DNA of 64,000 nucleotides from an uncultured Prevotellaceae bacterium (GCA_902786665.1 CADADN010000049.1:1-64000), one strand, 5' to 3'; counted from the stretch's first letter, positions 52,662-61,622 are shown. Notes: a model not told the origin generated them from the letters alone. Numbers and translations: made by a program.

Positions 52662-53261
52662 ATGTGTACAGACAACAAACTCAAACAAATCAAACAGTCC
52701 TTCCGACTGCTGATGAACGGGGAGGCTTCCCGTTACATGCGTGAAAACGGCATCGATTACCACCTCAACTGGGGGGTGGCTTTCACAGACTTGAAGAAAA
52801 TGGCCGAAGAATACGGCAAAGACTATCGTCTGGCCATCGAATTATGGAAGGAGAACATCCGCGAGTGCAAGATTTTGGCTACAATTATCATGCCGCATGA
52901 CAAAATGTCGCCGGAACTGGCTGACCTCTGGATGGAGCAAACCGAGACTGTGGAAATGGCGGAGATGCTGGCGCACAACTTGTTGCAGCACCTCAACTTC
53001 ACCCCCGTACTGGCTTTCGAATGGATTGCATCAAACCTGCCGCTACGTCAGGTGTGCGGATATAGCATCATTTCCGGAAAACTGGCAAGAGGTGAAGAGC
53101 CCGACACGCGTGGCATCGCAGAAATCTTGGACCAAGCGGTCGTTGCCATGCACGATGACTCCATGGCTGTCCGGCACGCGGCATACAACTGCCTCAATCG
53201 ACTGGCGTCATTAGGCGACGACTACGGCAGTCTCGTCGAAAAGGCCTTGACTAAGTCTTAG
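52662..53261 (+). CDS. AlkD-like DNA alkylation repair protein
   Basis: HEAT-like helical protein (199 aa) of the DNA alkylation repair family (PF08713). WGVAFTDLKKMAEEYGKDYRLAIELWKENIRECKILATIIM matches the family's first helices, and LADLWMEQTETVEMAEMLAHNLLQ follows. AlkD glycosylases excise alkylated bases, but several family members lack that activity; the catalytic Asp/Trp positions cannot be assigned with confidence here. It is probably cotranscribed with the DPP III gene. Confidence 0.75.
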   Translation: MCTDNKLKQIKQSFRLLMNGEASRYMRENGIDYHLNWGVAFTDLKKMAEEYGKDYRLAIELWKENIRECKILATIIMPHDKMSPELADLWMEQTETVEMAEMLAHNLLQHLNFTPVLAFEWIASNLPLRQVCGYSIISGKLARGEEPDTRGIAEILDQAVVAMHDDSMAVRHAAYNCLNRLASLGDDYGSLVEKALTKS

Positions 53262-53277
53262 CCATCCCCTCCTGTTT

Positions 53278-53358
53278 TCCCTATCTCCTCTTTTATCCTC
53301 TTTATCCTCTTATCTCCTCTTTTATCCTCTTTATCCTCTTTTATCCTTTTTTATCCTC
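53278..53358. repeat. Pyrimidine array (TTTATCCTC type) overlapping a stop codon
   Basis: Tandem CTCTTTTATCCTC and CTCTTTATC units run between the convergent AlkD-like and BaiN-like genes. The last codons and stop of the minus-strand BaiN-like gene (EEDKKG, stop at 53341) are encoded by the array. Confidence 0.8.
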
Positions 53359-54549
53359 CTCTTGTCTCCCAGTGATGCTCTTGGCGACGACATAGGCTGT
53401 CGTCCAGGCGGCTTGGAAATTGAAACCGCCTGTCACTCCGTCTACATCGAGCACCTCTCCCGCGAAATACAGGCCTGGATGCACCTTGCTCTCCAATGTG
53501 GAGGCATTCACGCTGCTGAGCGAGATGCCGCCACAGGTCACGAATTCGTCGCGGAAAGGGGCGCGACCGGTCAGTGCCACCTCGTCGTTGGTCATCACGT
53601 TCACAAGACAATTGAATGTCTTCTTGCCCATCTCACCCCAGCGGAGGGTGGGGGATTCCACTTTGGCTTTGCTCATCAAATACTGCCATAAGCGATGCGA
53701 TACACCCAGGGGCGCCAGGGTGGACAATTGCTTCTGGCGGTGGTTGGTCACCATGAGGGACAACGCCTCGCGGGTCTCGCTCTCTGGCTTCCCCGTCCAG
53801 TTGATGCTTGCCACCCCGCGGTAGTCGTGGTCGTGCAAATGGCGGGCGGCATGGCTTGAGAGTTTCAGAATGGCTGGACCGCTCAAACCCCAGTGGGTGA
53901 CAAGGATGGCTCCCTCGGAGCGGAATTTCGTGCCTGGCAATTGGATGACACCATCCTCCGCCACGATGCCCATCAAGGCTTTCAAACGCTCGTCGGCGAT
54001 GCTGAAGGAAAACAAGGAGGGGACGGGGGGCTCAATCTTATGGCCAAGGTCGCACAACCATTGCAAACCGGTGGAGTGGGGGGAGCCGCCTGTGGTCACC
54101 ACGACATAGTCGAAGCCTTCCAAATCGTCGATGTTGACAATGCGACGGCGGGTGTGGATGGTGATGCCCAGACGACGAGCGGCTTGGAGGAAACAGTCGA
54201 TGATGGCATGGGAGTCTTGGGCGGCGGGGAACACGCAGTGGTCGGGCTGGGTGACCAAGGGAACACCGTGGCGCTCAAACCATTCATAGGCGGAGTGATG
54301 GTCGAAAACGTTCATAAGACGCTTCATCAACCTGTGCCCGCGGGGGTAAACCTTGCTCAGGTCGCCAACGCCTTCGAAGGTGTTGGTGCAGTTGCAGCGA
54401 CCACCGCCGGATATTTCCACCTTGGCAAGGACACGTGGACTGCGCTCAAAGATGGACACTTCCAAGTCTGGACGCATCTCTTTCAAATTGATGGCGGCAA
54501 AAAAGCCTGCTGCACCACCGCCAACGACAGCTACCGTTCGTTTATTCAT
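53341..54549 (-). CDS. BaiN/HI0933-type FAD-dependent oxidoreductase
   Basis: Flavoprotein of about 402 aa with the FAD-binding VVGGGAAGFFAAINL at the N-terminus and the family motif ISGGGRCNCTN (about 48-58). Near the C-terminus are TGRAPFRDEFVTCGGISL and PGLYFAGEVLDVDGVTGGFNFQ. The physiological substrate of HI0933-like proteins is uncertain; the BaiN name comes from bile-acid operons and should not be read as function here. ATG 54549 is used since residues before it lack conservation. The C-terminal EEDKKG is encoded by the pyrimidine array. Confidence 0.85.
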   Translation of the reverse strand: MNKRTVAVVGGGAAGFFAAINLKEMRPDLEVSIFERSPRVLAKVEISGGGRCNCTNTFEGVGDLSKVYPRGHRLMKRLMNVFDHHSAYEWFERHGVPLVTQPDHCVFPAAQDSHAIIDCFLQAARRLGITIHTRRRIVNIDDLEGFDYVVVTTGGSPHSTGLQWLCDLGHKIEPPVPSLFSFSIADERLKALMGIVAEDGVIQLPGTKFRSEGAILVTHWGLSGPAILKLSSHAARHLHDHDYRGVASINWTGKPESETREALSLMVTNHRQKQLSTLAPLGVSHRLWQYLMSKAKVESPTLRWGEMGKKTFNCLVNVMTNDEVALTGRAPFRDEFVTCGGISLSSVNASTLESKVHPGLYFAGEVLDVDGVTGGFNFQAAWTTAYVVAKSITGRQEEDKKG

Positions 54550-54647
54550 AAACTTGCCACATTCCCTTTTTTGACTACAAATGTAGCATGTTATTCCCAC
54601 TTTTGCAAAAAAATCCTTGTCTTTCTTGTTTCTGTTATAGCTTACAT

Positions 54648-54693
54648 GGGGCTTATGGCTTTTATGGGGCTAATGGGGCTGGGGCTTGTGGGG
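54648..54693 (+). other. G-quadruplex motif in a divergent promoter region
   Basis: Five GGGG runs (54648, 54666, 54675, 54681 and 54690) sit in repeats of ATGGGGCT. The last four are spaced by 5, 2 and 5 bases, fitting a G4 consensus. The surroundings are AT-rich. It lies between the BaiN-like gene and the paralogue pair. Confidence 0.6.
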
Positions 54694-54772
54694 CCGCCGC
54701 CATCATATCATTACAGTGTCCCTCAAAATTGAAAAAATTAGACTATAATGTTGGTATAATCGTTTTTTTCAC

Positions 54773-54780
54773 TAAATTTG
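54773..54780 (+). promoter_or_regulatory. -7 box for the first paralogue
   Basis: TAAATTTG matches TAnnTTTG, 45 nt before the ATG at 54825. Only TTGG is seen near -33. Confidence 0.45.
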
Positions 54781-54824
54781 CATTTTTAAAAAGTTATTTC
54801 GTATCATTTTCAATTATCCACGTG

Positions 54825-55499
54825 ATGAAGTATCTACTAACGTTCCTTTTCGTATTGCCGATGATGGCTCTTGCCCAACCCGAGGGCACTCCTCCTTCTG
54901 TCCTGTCGAATGGCAATTTGCCGATTTCCAAGTTGAAGGGCTGGACACATCAGGAAGTCACGGGAGACCTCAACAAGGACGGGGTGTCCGACCTTGTGGT
55001 GATGGCCACACCCAACTTCCCTGAATTCATAGAAAAAAGGGAAGATGGGTATGAATACAACTACAACCAACCCGTCTTGGCCATCTTCTTTGGCGACAAG
55101 GATGGCAACTACCAGTGTTTCAAGCAATATGAGAATGTCATTCCAAGACGCACTGATCCCTACAATATGATTGACTGCGACCTCCAGATCACACCCAAGG
55201 GGGTGCTGCAGATTGGGTTGGATTATTTCAGTTCCATGGGGTCGTGGGGGACAAGTAACTATAGCTACAAGTTCAGATACCAAGATGGAGACTTCTTCCT
55301 CATCGGACAAGACGAGCAAAGCTATATGCGCAACACGGGAGAGGCTGAGAAGACCAGCTGCAACTACCTCACGGGGAAGAAACAGCATGTCACCTTTAAC
55401 ATGTTTGACGAAAAGGCCAAACAAAAGGAGAAATGGAGCCGGTTGCCCAAGAAACCGCTCAGAAAACTTGGAACCTGGTCGTTGGAAGACAATGAGTAA
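54825..55499 (+). CDS. Exported protein of unknown function, paralogue 1
   Basis: A 224-aa protein with a signal peptide (MKYLLTFLFVLPMMALAQ). The mature part holds HQEVTGDLNKDGVSDLVVMAT, an EF-hand or FG-GAP-like calcium-loop pattern, then QPVLAIFFGDKDGNYQCFK and YKFRYQDGDFFLIG. About half of the residues match the next gene's product over the whole mature region, including the KKPLRKLG tail. The function is not known to me; the fold may be a small beta-propeller blade or lipoprotein-like domain. The GTCATTCTG-containing stretch after its stop recurs after paralogue 2. Confidence 0.75.
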   Translation: MKYLLTFLFVLPMMALAQPEGTPPSVLSNGNLPISKLKGWTHQEVTGDLNKDGVSDLVVMATPNFPEFIEKREDGYEYNYNQPVLAIFFGDKDGNYQCFKQYENVIPRRTDPYNMIDCDLQITPKGVLQIGLDYFSSMGSWGTSNYSYKFRYQDGDFFLIGQDEQSYMRNTGEAEKTSCNYLTGKKQHVTFNMFDEKAKQKEKWSRLPKKPLRKLGTWSLEDNE

Positions 55500-55604
55500 G
55501 ACATGGTAATCATGTTAAAAACGTCATTCTGCCATGGTGACTTTTATATGGAACAACAGTCTTTAAACAAATTAGTCAATATCTATCATGTCAAATTTGC
55601 AACC

Positions 55605-56429
55605 ATGAAAAAAAATATTGTTTTGTCTATCGCTTTCGTAGCCTTCGCTTTGATGTCTTGCAAAAATGTCAAGACCCCGGAACCTGAGACGAGTGGCGGT
55701 CCTCAGAATGTCGAAAATGTACAAACAGAAACGGAGGACTCCAAGGCCTCATCTCCTTCTACGCAGTCTGAAGACAAGGCGTTGCTTGCCAAACTGAGGA
55801 GTTGGTCGCATATGGAGGTGAAGGGAGATCTTGACAAGGATGGGGTGAAGGACCTTGTGGTTATGGCAACTCCCAAAGGCCCGGAGAAAATCAATATTTT
55901 GGATGATACACAGGGGATTGAACAAAATTTCAACCAACCTGTTCTTGCCATCTTTTTTGGTGAAAAGGATGGTGGTTTCCGCTGTTTCAAAAAATATGAT
56001 GCGGTCCTGCCGAAAATCATGGATGATAACCAAATGATTGAGTCTGATTTGCATATTTCATCTAAAGGTGTTCTCCAACTTGTTTTTCAATATTACTTAA
56101 CGGCAGGGTCTTGGAGTGCTGACAGCTGCACTTACAATTTCAGATACCAAGACGGCGACTTCTTCCTCATTGGGGAAGATTGGGAGAATTATCATCGTGG
56201 CTCTGGAGAAGCGGAAATGGTCAGTTTCAACTATCTTACAGGAAAGAGGCAGTATGTCACTTACAACAAGGAAGACAAAAATGTTTCGAGAAAGGAGAAA
56301 TGGAGTGATTTACCCAAAAAACCGCTAAGAAAACTTGGAGCTGAAAAGTTGTATAAGCCTGACGACAGCCCTGAAAGTTGCAAGAATAAGTTGGTGCCTG
56401 GAGATTTGAGTATATATGACGATGAGTAA
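55605..56429 (+). CDS. Lipoprotein of unknown function, paralogue 2
   Basis: A 274-aa paralogue of the preceding gene. Here the N-terminus ends in ALMSC, a lipobox (Cys18 or so), followed by a 40-residue Ser/Thr/Glu-rich linker; paralogue 1 has neither. The shared core is GDLDKDGVKDLVVMATP, NQPVLAIFFGEKDGG, FRYQDGDFFLIG, SFNYLTGKRQYVTYN and KKPLRKLG. A C-terminal extension (about 30 residues) is unique. The ATG at 55605 is chosen because it begins the signal sequence. The pair looks like a tandem duplication in which one copy became membrane-anchored. Confidence 0.75.
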   Translation: MKKNIVLSIAFVAFALMSCKNVKTPEPETSGGPQNVENVQTETEDSKASSPSTQSEDKALLAKLRSWSHMEVKGDLDKDGVKDLVVMATPKGPEKINILDDTQGIEQNFNQPVLAIFFGEKDGGFRCFKKYDAVLPKIMDDNQMIESDLHISSKGVLQLVFQYYLTAGSWSADSCTYNFRYQDGDFFLIGEDWENYHRGSGEAEMVSFNYLTGKRQYVTYNKEDKNVSRKEKWSDLPKKPLRKLGAEKLYKPDDSPESCKNKLVPGDLSIYDDE

Positions 56430-56476
56430 ATCATGTTAAAAAACGTCATTCTGCTTAACAATTGGAAATATTAATG

Positions 56477-56484
56477 TAATTTTG
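56477..56484 (+). promoter_or_regulatory. -7 box for cstA
   Basis: TAATTTTG (TAnnTTTG) lies 25 nt before the cstA ATG; no well-spaced TTTG is visible upstream. Confidence 0.5.
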
Positions 56485-56508
56485 CACGATTAAAACTATT
56501 TTGAAGTT

Positions 56509-58062
56509 ATGATTTCGTTCTTATTGAGTCTACTGGCGCTTATAGCAGGCTATTTCATCTATGGCAAGTTCGTAGAGAATGTTTTTGGACCTGATGACAG
56601 GCCGACACCTGCCGTCGCAATGACCGACGGGGTGGATTATTTGCCGCTTCCAACATGGAAGGTTTTCATGATACAGTTCTTGAACATCGCTGGAACCGGA
56701 CCCATCTTCGGTGCCATCATGGGTGCTTGGTATGGGCCGGGGGCATATATCTGGATTGTCTTGGGATGCATCTTCGCCGGGGCGATGCACGACTTTTTCA
56801 GCGGTGTGCTGTCCATCAGGCACGGAGGAGCCAACCTGCCGGAACTCATAGGAACTTATCTTGGCAAGAACGCTAAAGCGGTCATGCTTGTCTTCTCAGT
56901 GTTCCTCCTCGTCATGGTGGGAGTCGTGTTTGTCTATAGCCCGGCATTGCTCTTGCAAAACATGGCACCTATGGGACTCATCGTTTGGGTGGTGGTCATC
57001 TTCGTGTATTACATCCTCGCCACCATGCTGCCCATCGACAAGATCATCGGCCGGTTTTATCCCATTTTCGCCTTCTCGTTGCTCTTCATGGCTGCCGCGC
57101 TGCTCGTGATGCTGTTAATCAAATGGCCGGGCATTCCCGAACTATGGACAGACTTGTCCCAAGCAAATCATAACGACCCTGCCTCGCTGTTGGGGGCTGA
57201 CTCGTTCATTGCAAAGAACCCCGTTTTCCCATGCCTCTTCCTCACTATCGCTTGCGGTGCCATCAGTGGTTTCCATGCCACTCAAAGCCCGCTCATGGCT
57301 CGTTGCTTGAAGAGTGAGCGATTGGCAAGGCCCATCTTCTATGGCTCTATGATTACCGAGGGCTTGGTGGCACTCATTTGGGCATCCGTCTCTGCTTATT
57401 TCTTCTATTACGGAGGATGGAGAGAGGTGGTGCCGCAAGAGGTCGTTCAACAGTTCAACGAGCAGCTACAGGGTGATTCGCCAAAGACACTTGTGCAGTT
57501 CTTCACTGCTCCGGCGGTGGTGCAGTATGTCTGCTCTGGATGGCTCGGGTTGTTTGGTGGCATCCTCGCCGTGCTTGGTGTGGTGGCAGCACCCATCACT
57601 TCGGGCGATACCGCTTTCCGCAGCGCAAGGCTCATCATCGCCTCTGCTTTGAAAGTGGAGCAACGCACCATTGTAAAGAGACTCTACATCGCACTCCCCA
57701 TGTTTGCTGCTTCCATCCTCTTGCTTGTGTGGCAGATGGAAAATCCGGATGGTTTCAACACTATCTGGCAGTATTTCGGATGGGGTAACCAGACGCTCTC
57801 CGTCTTCACCTTGTGGGCCATCACCATATATCTCGCACGAAACCACAAGCCATACGTCATCAGTCTCATACCGGCACTATTCATGACTACGGTTTGTTCC
57901 ACCTTCATCTTCGTCAGTCCGAATGGGTTGAATGCCATCGAAGGAGTCACCATCCCGTTGACTTTAGGTTACGGATTGGGATTGGCATGCTGCGTAGTCG
58001 CCGTGGTGTGGTTCGCTGCTTGGCACAGGAAATTCAATAATAACGAAAAAAACAAGTTGTAA
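56509..58062 (+). CDS. cstA: CstA-family peptide/pyruvate transporter
   Basis: Multi-helix inner-membrane transporter of 517 aa, of the carbon starvation protein A family (peptide or pyruvate uptake in other bacteria). Seen: GYFIYGKFVENVFGPD, IAGTGPIFGAIMGAWYGPGAYIWI, GAMHDFFSGVLSIRHGG, ISGFHATQSPLMARCL and APITSGDTAFRSARL, all conserved in the family, with about 13-14 helices. It is shorter than the E. coli CstA (about 700 aa), as in other Bacteroidetes. The OMP gene follows after 23 nt. Confidence 0.93.
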   Translation: MISFLLSLLALIAGYFIYGKFVENVFGPDDRPTPAVAMTDGVDYLPLPTWKVFMIQFLNIAGTGPIFGAIMGAWYGPGAYIWIVLGCIFAGAMHDFFSGVLSIRHGGANLPELIGTYLGKNAKAVMLVFSVFLLVMVGVVFVYSPALLLQNMAPMGLIVWVVVIFVYYILATMLPIDKIIGRFYPIFAFSLLFMAAALLVMLLIKWPGIPELWTDLSQANHNDPASLLGADSFIAKNPVFPCLFLTIACGAISGFHATQSPLMARCLKSERLARPIFYGSMITEGLVALIWASVSAYFFYYGGWREVVPQEVVQQFNEQLQGDSPKTLVQFFTAPAVVQYVCSGWLGLFGGILAVLGVVAAPITSGDTAFRSARLIIASALKVEQRTIVKRLYIALPMFAASILLLVWQMENPDGFNTIWQYFGWGNQTLSVFTLWAITIYLARNHKPYVISLIPALFMTTVCSTFIFVSPNGLNAIEGVTIPLTLGYGLGLACCVVAVVWFAAWHRKFNNNEKNKL

Positions 58063-58085
58063 TCAATTGATTGAAAGGAAAGAAA

Positions 58086-58586
58086 ATGATGAAGAAATTT
58101 TACATGCTGGTTGTGGCTCTCGTGGTCACTATGACAGCCAGCGCACAGTTTGAGCAAGGTAAGACCTATGTCAGCGCATCGCTCTCAGGACTTGACCTCA
58201 ATTATAATGGCTCAACCAAGTTCAGTTGCGGACTGGAAGCCAAGGGTGGTTATTTCCTCGAGGACAACCTCATGGTCCTGGGCAATTTGGGATACAACCA
58301 CGTGGGTGGCGACGACCCCTCGCCAGACAGGTTCGTCGTCGGAGCCATGGGGCGTTACTACATCATACAAAACGGCATCTATCTAGGGGCGGGTGTCAAC
58401 TACAAGCATTCCAACCATTCCTACAACGATATCATGCCGACGGTGGAAGTGGGATATGCCTTTTTCATCAACCGCACCGTTACCATCGAACCGGCTCTCT
58501 ATTACGAGCAGTCGATGAAAAACCACGGGAAATACTCCAATGTGGGGCTTAGGCTCGGACTTGGTGTATACCTCTTCACCAACTGA
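58086..58586 (+). CDS. Small outer-membrane beta-barrel protein
   Basis: A 166-aa exported protein: signal peptide (MMKKFYMLVVALVVTMTASAQ), then alternating beta-strands with glycine and aromatic residues (YVSASLSGLDLNYNG, GLRLGLGVYLFTN at the end), typical of 8-strand barrels. No catalytic motif is seen. I used the ATG at 58086 because the TTG five codons earlier adds nothing to the signal peptide. It lies between cstA and recR and is probably cotranscribed with both. Confidence 0.8.
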   Translation: MMKKFYMLVVALVVTMTASAQFEQGKTYVSASLSGLDLNYNGSTKFSCGLEAKGGYFLEDNLMVLGNLGYNHVGGDDPSPDRFVVGAMGRYYIIQNGIYLGAGVNYKHSNHSYNDIMPTVEVGYAFFINRTVTIEPALYYEQSMKNHGKYSNVGLRLGLGVYLFTN

Positions 58587-58592
58587 AACTAA

Positions 58593-59204
58593 ATGTACCA
58601 GCAATATCCCTCGACGCTGCTTGAGAAAGCAGTGGGAGAGTTCGCTAAATTGCCGGGCATAGGGCGCAAGACCGCCTTGCGCCTCGTTTTGCACACGCTT
58701 CGACAACCGGTGGCCGAGGTGGAGAGTTTCACCGAGGCCGTGGGGAGGTTGAGACGTGAGGTGAGATATTGTGGCGTATGTCATAACATCAGCGACGCGC
58801 CCGTTTGCGCCATTTGTTCCGACGCGAGAAGAGACCGCTCCATCGTGTGTGTAGTGGAGAACATCCAGGATGTGATGGCTGTGGAGAATACGCAACAGTA
58901 CCATGGCCTATACCATGTCCTGGGTGGGGTCATTTCACCTATGGATGGTGTGGCACCCTCCGACTTGCAGATACAGTCGCTTGTAGAACGTGTCGAGGAA
59001 GGCGGGGTCGAGGAGGTCATTCTCGCATTGGGTAGCACCATGGAGGGGGACACCACCAATTTCTATATATCGAGAAAACTGGCACCTTACGATGTGAACC
59101 TCACCGTTCTGGCAAGAGGTATTTCCGTGGGTGACGAATTGGAATACACTGATGAAGTGACACTGGGACGGTCCATCATCAACCGGACTCCTTTCGGGAA
59201 ATAG
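58593..59204 (+). CDS. recR: Recombination mediator protein RecR
   Basis: RecFOR-pathway protein that loads RecA on gapped DNA. Seen: [15 protein letters not shown] (HhH, about 18-32), the four-Cys zinc finger ([16 protein letters not shown], about 58-73) and the Toprim domain with [12 protein letters not shown] and [11 protein letters not shown]. The length of 203 aa is normal. It is 6 nt after the OMP gene. A 224-bp gap with short repeats follows. Confidence 0.96.
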   Translation: MYQQYPSTLLEKAVGEFAKLPGIGRKTALRLVLHTLRQPVAEVESFTEAVGRLRREVRYCGVCHNISDAPVCAICSDARRDRSIVCVVENIQDVMAVENTQQYHGLYHVLGGVISPMDGVAPSDLQIQSLVERVEEGGVEEVILALGSTMEGDTTNFYISRKLAPYDVNLTVLARGISVGDELEYTDEVTLGRSIINRTPFGK

Positions 59205-59278
59205 GCATCCCGAGATGCAACAATCATCAGTAAAGCAAATGAAGCTAAAAGTGAATAGAGACGAATAGAGGTGAAAGC

Positions 59279-59390
59279 GAGTCAAAATAGTGGTATAAAC
59301 GAGTCAAAATAGTGGTTTAAGCGAGGCAAAAGTGAACATATGTCCCTTTAACTCCTCTTTAACTCCCCTTTAACTCCTTTTTAACTCCTG
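59279..59390. repeat. Short direct repeats and dispersed TTTAACTCC copy 5
   Basis: Three 23-bp units (GAGTCAAAATAGTGGTATAA type, the third degenerate) at 59279-59325 are followed by ACATATGTCCCTTTAACTCC and further CTTTAACTCC units to 59390. The gap between recR and the next gene holds no ORF I can support. Confidence 0.75.
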
Positions 59391-59428
59391 AAAGATTCCC
59401 CTTTAGCTGATGCGCAAAAAGAACAAGA

Positions 59429-59869
59429 ATGACAATGAAGAAAACAAGAACGATACTGTTGACAACCTTGTGGGGCGCGCTGGGGCTCGCTCTTCTCATC
59501 ATCGTGGTGTATGAGACCTCGATTGTCGAACAAGGGGCGCTAACGGGCAACGTCATGGCGGAGTATGGCACTGCAGTCATACTCGAACTGTTGGCGCTGG
59601 TCCTCATACCCCTCTCGTTCTGGCTCTTCAAATGGAAAAAGGTGAAGGACGATATGACCCGAAGGAAGGAGGGGGCACTGCTCACATGGGGAATGGTAAG
59701 GTTGATGATGCTGTGCATTCCCATGGTGGCAAGCATCTTGGCATATTACTTGTTTGTCAACCCCACGTTTTATTATCTCGCACTCATCTTGGCCATCTGC
59801 CTCTTCTTTGTTTACCCGTCGGCGGATAGGTGTGCAAGAGAGATGGAGACTGACAAACCGAAGGAATGA
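59429..59869 (+). CDS. Hypothetical integral membrane protein
   Basis: A 146-aa protein of unknown function with about four membrane helices: an N-terminal helix (TTLWGALGLALLIIVVY), ILELLALVLIPLSFWLF, MMLCIPMVASILAYYLFV and YLALILAICLFFVYPS. A charged loop KWKKVKDDMTRRKEG lies between. Its stop overlaps the next gene's ATG by four bases (ATGA), so it is translated with the glycosyltransferase. The neighbours suggest a role in cell-surface glycan work; I do not recognise the family. Confidence 0.75.
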   Translation: MTMKKTRTILLTTLWGALGLALLIIVVYETSIVEQGALTGNVMAEYGTAVILELLALVLIPLSFWLFKWKKVKDDMTRRKEGALLTWGMVRLMMLCIPMVASILAYYLFVNPTFYYLALILAICLFFVYPSADRCAREMETDKPKE

Positions 59870-61065
59870 AACTCACTGTCGTCATAGTCAACTACAACGT
59901 AAGGCATTATTTGCACCAATGCCTTAACAGCCTGCGCAGGGCCATCAAAGGACTTGAAGCGGAGGTGTTTGTCGTGGACAACCATTCACGTGACGGAAGT
60001 GTGGGATATGTGTCCAAGTATTTCAAGGATGTCAATTTCGTCGAAAGCAACCACAACCTGGGATTCGCCAGGGCCAACAATATCGCCATAAGGCAGTCGG
60101 AGGGGGAGTATGTGCTGCTACTCAATCCCGACACTGTCGTGGGCGAGGACACCATACGCAATGTCTTGCAGTTCATGGACGAGCATCCTCAAGCCGGTGG
60201 GGTGGGGGTGCAAATGCTGAAGGCCGATGGCACAAAGGCGATGGAGTCGAGAAGGGGCTTGCCCACGCCCATGACTTCTTTCTATAAGATGGTGGGACTA
60301 TGCAAGCGATTCCCCGACAGCAAGACTTTCGGAAAGTATTATATGAGCTACTTGCCCTGGGACGAACCAGTGCAAATAGAGGTGATCAGCGGTGCGTTTT
60401 GCATGCTCAGAAGGGCTGCGGTGGAAAAGGTGGGACTGCTCGACGAGGACTTCTTCATGTATGGTGAGGATATCGACTTGTCATACAGACTGCTCAAAGG
60501 AGGGTACCAAAACTGGTACCTCCCTGAAACCATCCTGCACTACAAGGGGGAGAGCACGCAGAAGTCATCATTCAGATACGTTCATGTGTTCTACGAGGCC
60601 ATGCTCATCTTCTTCAGGAAGCATTACGGCAGTTCCAGCCTGTGGCTCACCATACCCATCAAGATGGCCATATACCTCAAGGCTACTCTGGCACTCGTGC
60701 AGATGCAGATGGCAAGGATGAGGAAGGCTTTGGGATTCTTCAGCCCGAGAAGAAGAAGGGAGCCCGACTACATCTTCATCGGTTCCGTGGGGTCCATCAC
60801 GCAGTGCCGGAAGTTGGCGAGAAAGAAGGGACTGTCGGGGGAATTCATCGTAGCCAATGAAAAAGTCAGGCCCGAGGGGCATCTCTCCATCTTGGATGAC
60901 ATCATCAATACGAAAACCATCAAGTACATCGTATACGACATCGAGGCTTATTCGTTTAAAACCATTCTCGACATCTTCGCCCAGCAACCGGCAGACAATG
61001 TCATGATTGGTACATACAACCCTCGTACGAAAACCATCATAACAGCGGAGGAAATACTCAAATGA
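59866..61065 (+). CDS. GT2-family glycosyltransferase, rhamnosyltransferase-like
   Basis: A 399-aa enzyme with the GT-A start TVVIVNYNVRHYLHQCL, VVDNHSRDGSV, NHNLGFARANN and LLNPDTVV (NPD in place of DXD, as in WbbL/rhamnosyltransferase types), then GEDIDLSYRLLKGGYQNWYLP with the ED-x-D catalytic region. After a hydrophobic segment (about 265-285) the C-terminal 110 residues form a Rossmann-like extension (YIFIGSVGSITQCRKLARKKG) such as found in capsule-linked enzymes. It overlaps the GNAT gene by four bases. Acceptor unknown. Confidence 0.85.
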   Translation: MKLTVVIVNYNVRHYLHQCLNSLRRAIKGLEAEVFVVDNHSRDGSVGYVSKYFKDVNFVESNHNLGFARANNIAIRQSEGEYVLLLNPDTVVGEDTIRNVLQFMDEHPQAGGVGVQMLKADGTKAMESRRGLPTPMTSFYKMVGLCKRFPDSKTFGKYYMSYLPWDEPVQIEVISGAFCMLRRAAVEKVGLLDEDFFMYGEDIDLSYRLLKGGYQNWYLPETILHYKGESTQKSSFRYVHVFYEAMLIFFRKHYGSSSLWLTIPIKMAIYLKATLALVQMQMARMRKALGFFSPRRRREPDYIFIGSVGSITQCRKLARKKGLSGEFIVANEKVRPEGHLSILDDIINTKTIKYIVYDIEAYSFKTILDIFAQQPADNVMIGTYNPRTKTIITAEEILK

Positions 61066-61583
61066 TTGGAGTGTGGAAAGAAGATGCTTTGAAGCTTAGG
61101 GCGCTTGAACCCGAAGACCTTGATTTCCTCTATTCCATAGAGAATGATGCCGAACTATGGGATGTGGGCAACACCAATGTGCCTTATTCCCGTTTTTCAC
61201 TCAACAACTACCTGCTCTCCTCTTCCTCGGACATCTATGCCGACAAACAGGTGAGGCTGGTCATGGAGGACAAGGATGGGACGCCTGTGGGATTGCTCGA
61301 CATCTTCAATTTCGAGCCAAGGCACCATAGGGCGGAATTGGGTATCGCCGTGGAGAAAAGGGTGCGAAACCATGGATATGGATGCAAGGCCGTGAGAATG
61401 GCCGTCGAATATGCCAGAAACATTATCCATCTACATCAGCTATGTGCGGTCGTGGACATCGACAATACCTCATCATTGAAAATCTTCCAAGAGGCGGGAT
61501 TTTCCAAAGGCGCAATACTGAAAGACTGGATTTTTTATGGAAAAAAGTACCATGATGCGCTGATGATGCAAATTTTTCTGTAA
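61062..61583 (+). CDS. GNAT-family N-acetyltransferase
   Basis: A 173-aa acetyltransferase of the RimJ/SpeG-like type: ALKLRALEPEDLDFLYSIEND at the N-terminus, ELGIAVEKRVRNHGYGCKAVRMAVEYA as the acetyl-CoA-binding motif A region (the RxxGYG turn), and NTSSLKIFQEAGFSKGAILKDWIFY at motif B. It acetylates a small amine or protein N-terminus; the substrate is not evident. It is the last gene of the three-gene ATGA-linked cluster starting at 59429. A tRNA-Asp pair follows. Confidence 0.85.
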   Translation: MIGVWKEDALKLRALEPEDLDFLYSIENDAELWDVGNTNVPYSRFSLNNYLLSSSSDIYADKQVRLVMEDKDGTPVGLLDIFNFEPRHHRAELGIAVEKRVRNHGYGCKAVRMAVEYARNIIHLHQLCAVVDIDNTSSLKIFQEAGFSKGAILKDWIFYGKKYHDALMMQIFL

Positions 61584-61622
61584 AAAAACAACAAAAAAAT
61601 TTTTTTATAAGAAAAATATTCC

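Noticed and set aside
54588..54824. N-terminal extension of paralogue 1
   Set aside because: The frame is open upstream, but it covers the G-rich repeat and the promoter; the signal peptide starts at 54825.
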